Below, piece by piece: positions 63,892 through 64,000 of a DNA stretch of 64,000 nucleotides (its first letter is position 1; each line of letters opens with the position of its first letter). Source of the DNA: Terrabacter aerolatus (lineage in GTDB: Bacteria; Actinomycetota; Actinomycetes; Actinomycetales; Dermatophilaceae); contig NZ_BJYX01000003.1 of NCBI RefSeq assembly GCF_007991735.1, positions 186,001-250,000 on the forward strand, in the 5' to 3' direction. The notes under the pieces were generated by a model that searched no databases, was not told where the DNA came from, and worked only from the letters and a program-made list of their open reading frames with translations. The translations under genes were made by a program, and so were the position numbers.

Positions 63892-64000
63892 CTACAGCGC
63901 GCCGCCCAGCGTGACGCCCCCGTCGATGGTCAGCGTCTGTCCGGTGACCCAGGACGCGTCGCTGCTCAGCAGGAAGCTGACGGCGCCGGCGACGTCCTCG
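63892..64000 (-). CDS. Short-chain dehydrogenase/reductase, C-terminal end (cut by window edge)
   Basis: The last 35 codons of a gene entering from the right edge. EDVAGAVSFLLSSDASWVTG followed by QTLTIDGGVTLGGAL is the standard C-terminal pattern of classical SDR enzymes (FabG-like). Active-site residues lie outside the window, so the substrate cannot be guessed. Ends with TAG at 63892-63894 and a hairpin. Confidence 0.85.
   Translation of the reverse strand, partial: EDVAGAVSFLLSSDASWVTGQTLTIDGGVTLGGAL

Overview
The window is from a very high-GC actinobacterium, most likely of the order Micrococcales and plausibly near the family Intrasporangiaceae. That placement is an inference from G/C-ending codons, many GTG starts, frequent 4-base ATGA/GTGA gene overlaps, paired clpP1/clpP2 with ClgR-like sites, an Rv2466c-like DsbA-fold protein typical of mycothiol producers, a GlgX-TreY-TreZ cluster and a MoxR/DUF58/DUF4129 cluster. 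It reads as ordinary chromosome: two tRNA genes, no insertion sequence, integrase, phage gene or CRISPR array. One accessory locus stands out, a probable polymorphic-toxin operon.

Layout. 1-1772: proA (cut by the left edge) and proB, divergent. 1830-8803: a membrane protein, then two SSS-family symporters (the first ActP-like), each preceded by a small two-helix protein, with a LytS/LytR-type two-component system upstream. 8999-16540: obg, rpmA, rplU, rne, a DUF2344 protein and a PlsC-type acyltransferase. 16612-20676: a DUF2207 membrane protein with a Cys-rich tail, and valS. 20849-25115: a five-gene membrane/MoxR/DUF58 operon. 25124-27456: a self-regulated TetR repressor and a DHA2 drug exporter. 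27475-33757: a repeat cluster, a putative cysteine peptidase, clpX, an acyl-CoA-binding protein, clpP2, clpP1, an acidic small protein and tig. 33898-43339: tRNA-Gly, tRNA-Pro, trmB, a membrane SpoIIE-type phosphatase, rpiB, the DsbA-fold protein, pepN, an MscS channel, a truncated haemoglobin and a secreted protein. 43385-47507: Nudix and flavin monooxygenase genes divergent from a MarR regulator, then a GH13 glucosidase. 47639-51808: the toxin locus. 51805-57105: GDPD, a hypothetical protein with a thioesterase, a RecQ-PRTase helicase and TesB. 57146-63578: glgX-treY-treZ. 63892-64000: the 3' end of a short-chain dehydrogenase gene.

How the genes work together. The Clp genes form a proteolysis module (ClpX unfoldase, ClpP1P2 peptidase, trigger factor nearby) in which clpX and clpP1 carry equally spaced ClgR-like boxes. 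GlgX, TreY and TreZ form a translationally coupled route from glycogen to trehalose, and the upstream GH13 enzyme also handles alpha-glucosides. The two-component system probably senses a small carboxylate and controls the adjacent symporters.

The most unusual findings are the toxin operon, whose C-terminal CdiA-type PD-(D/E)XK nuclease tip is richer in rare codons than its trunk, and an octamer, GTATGCCG, that recurs about 30 times on both strands and forces rare codons into genes.
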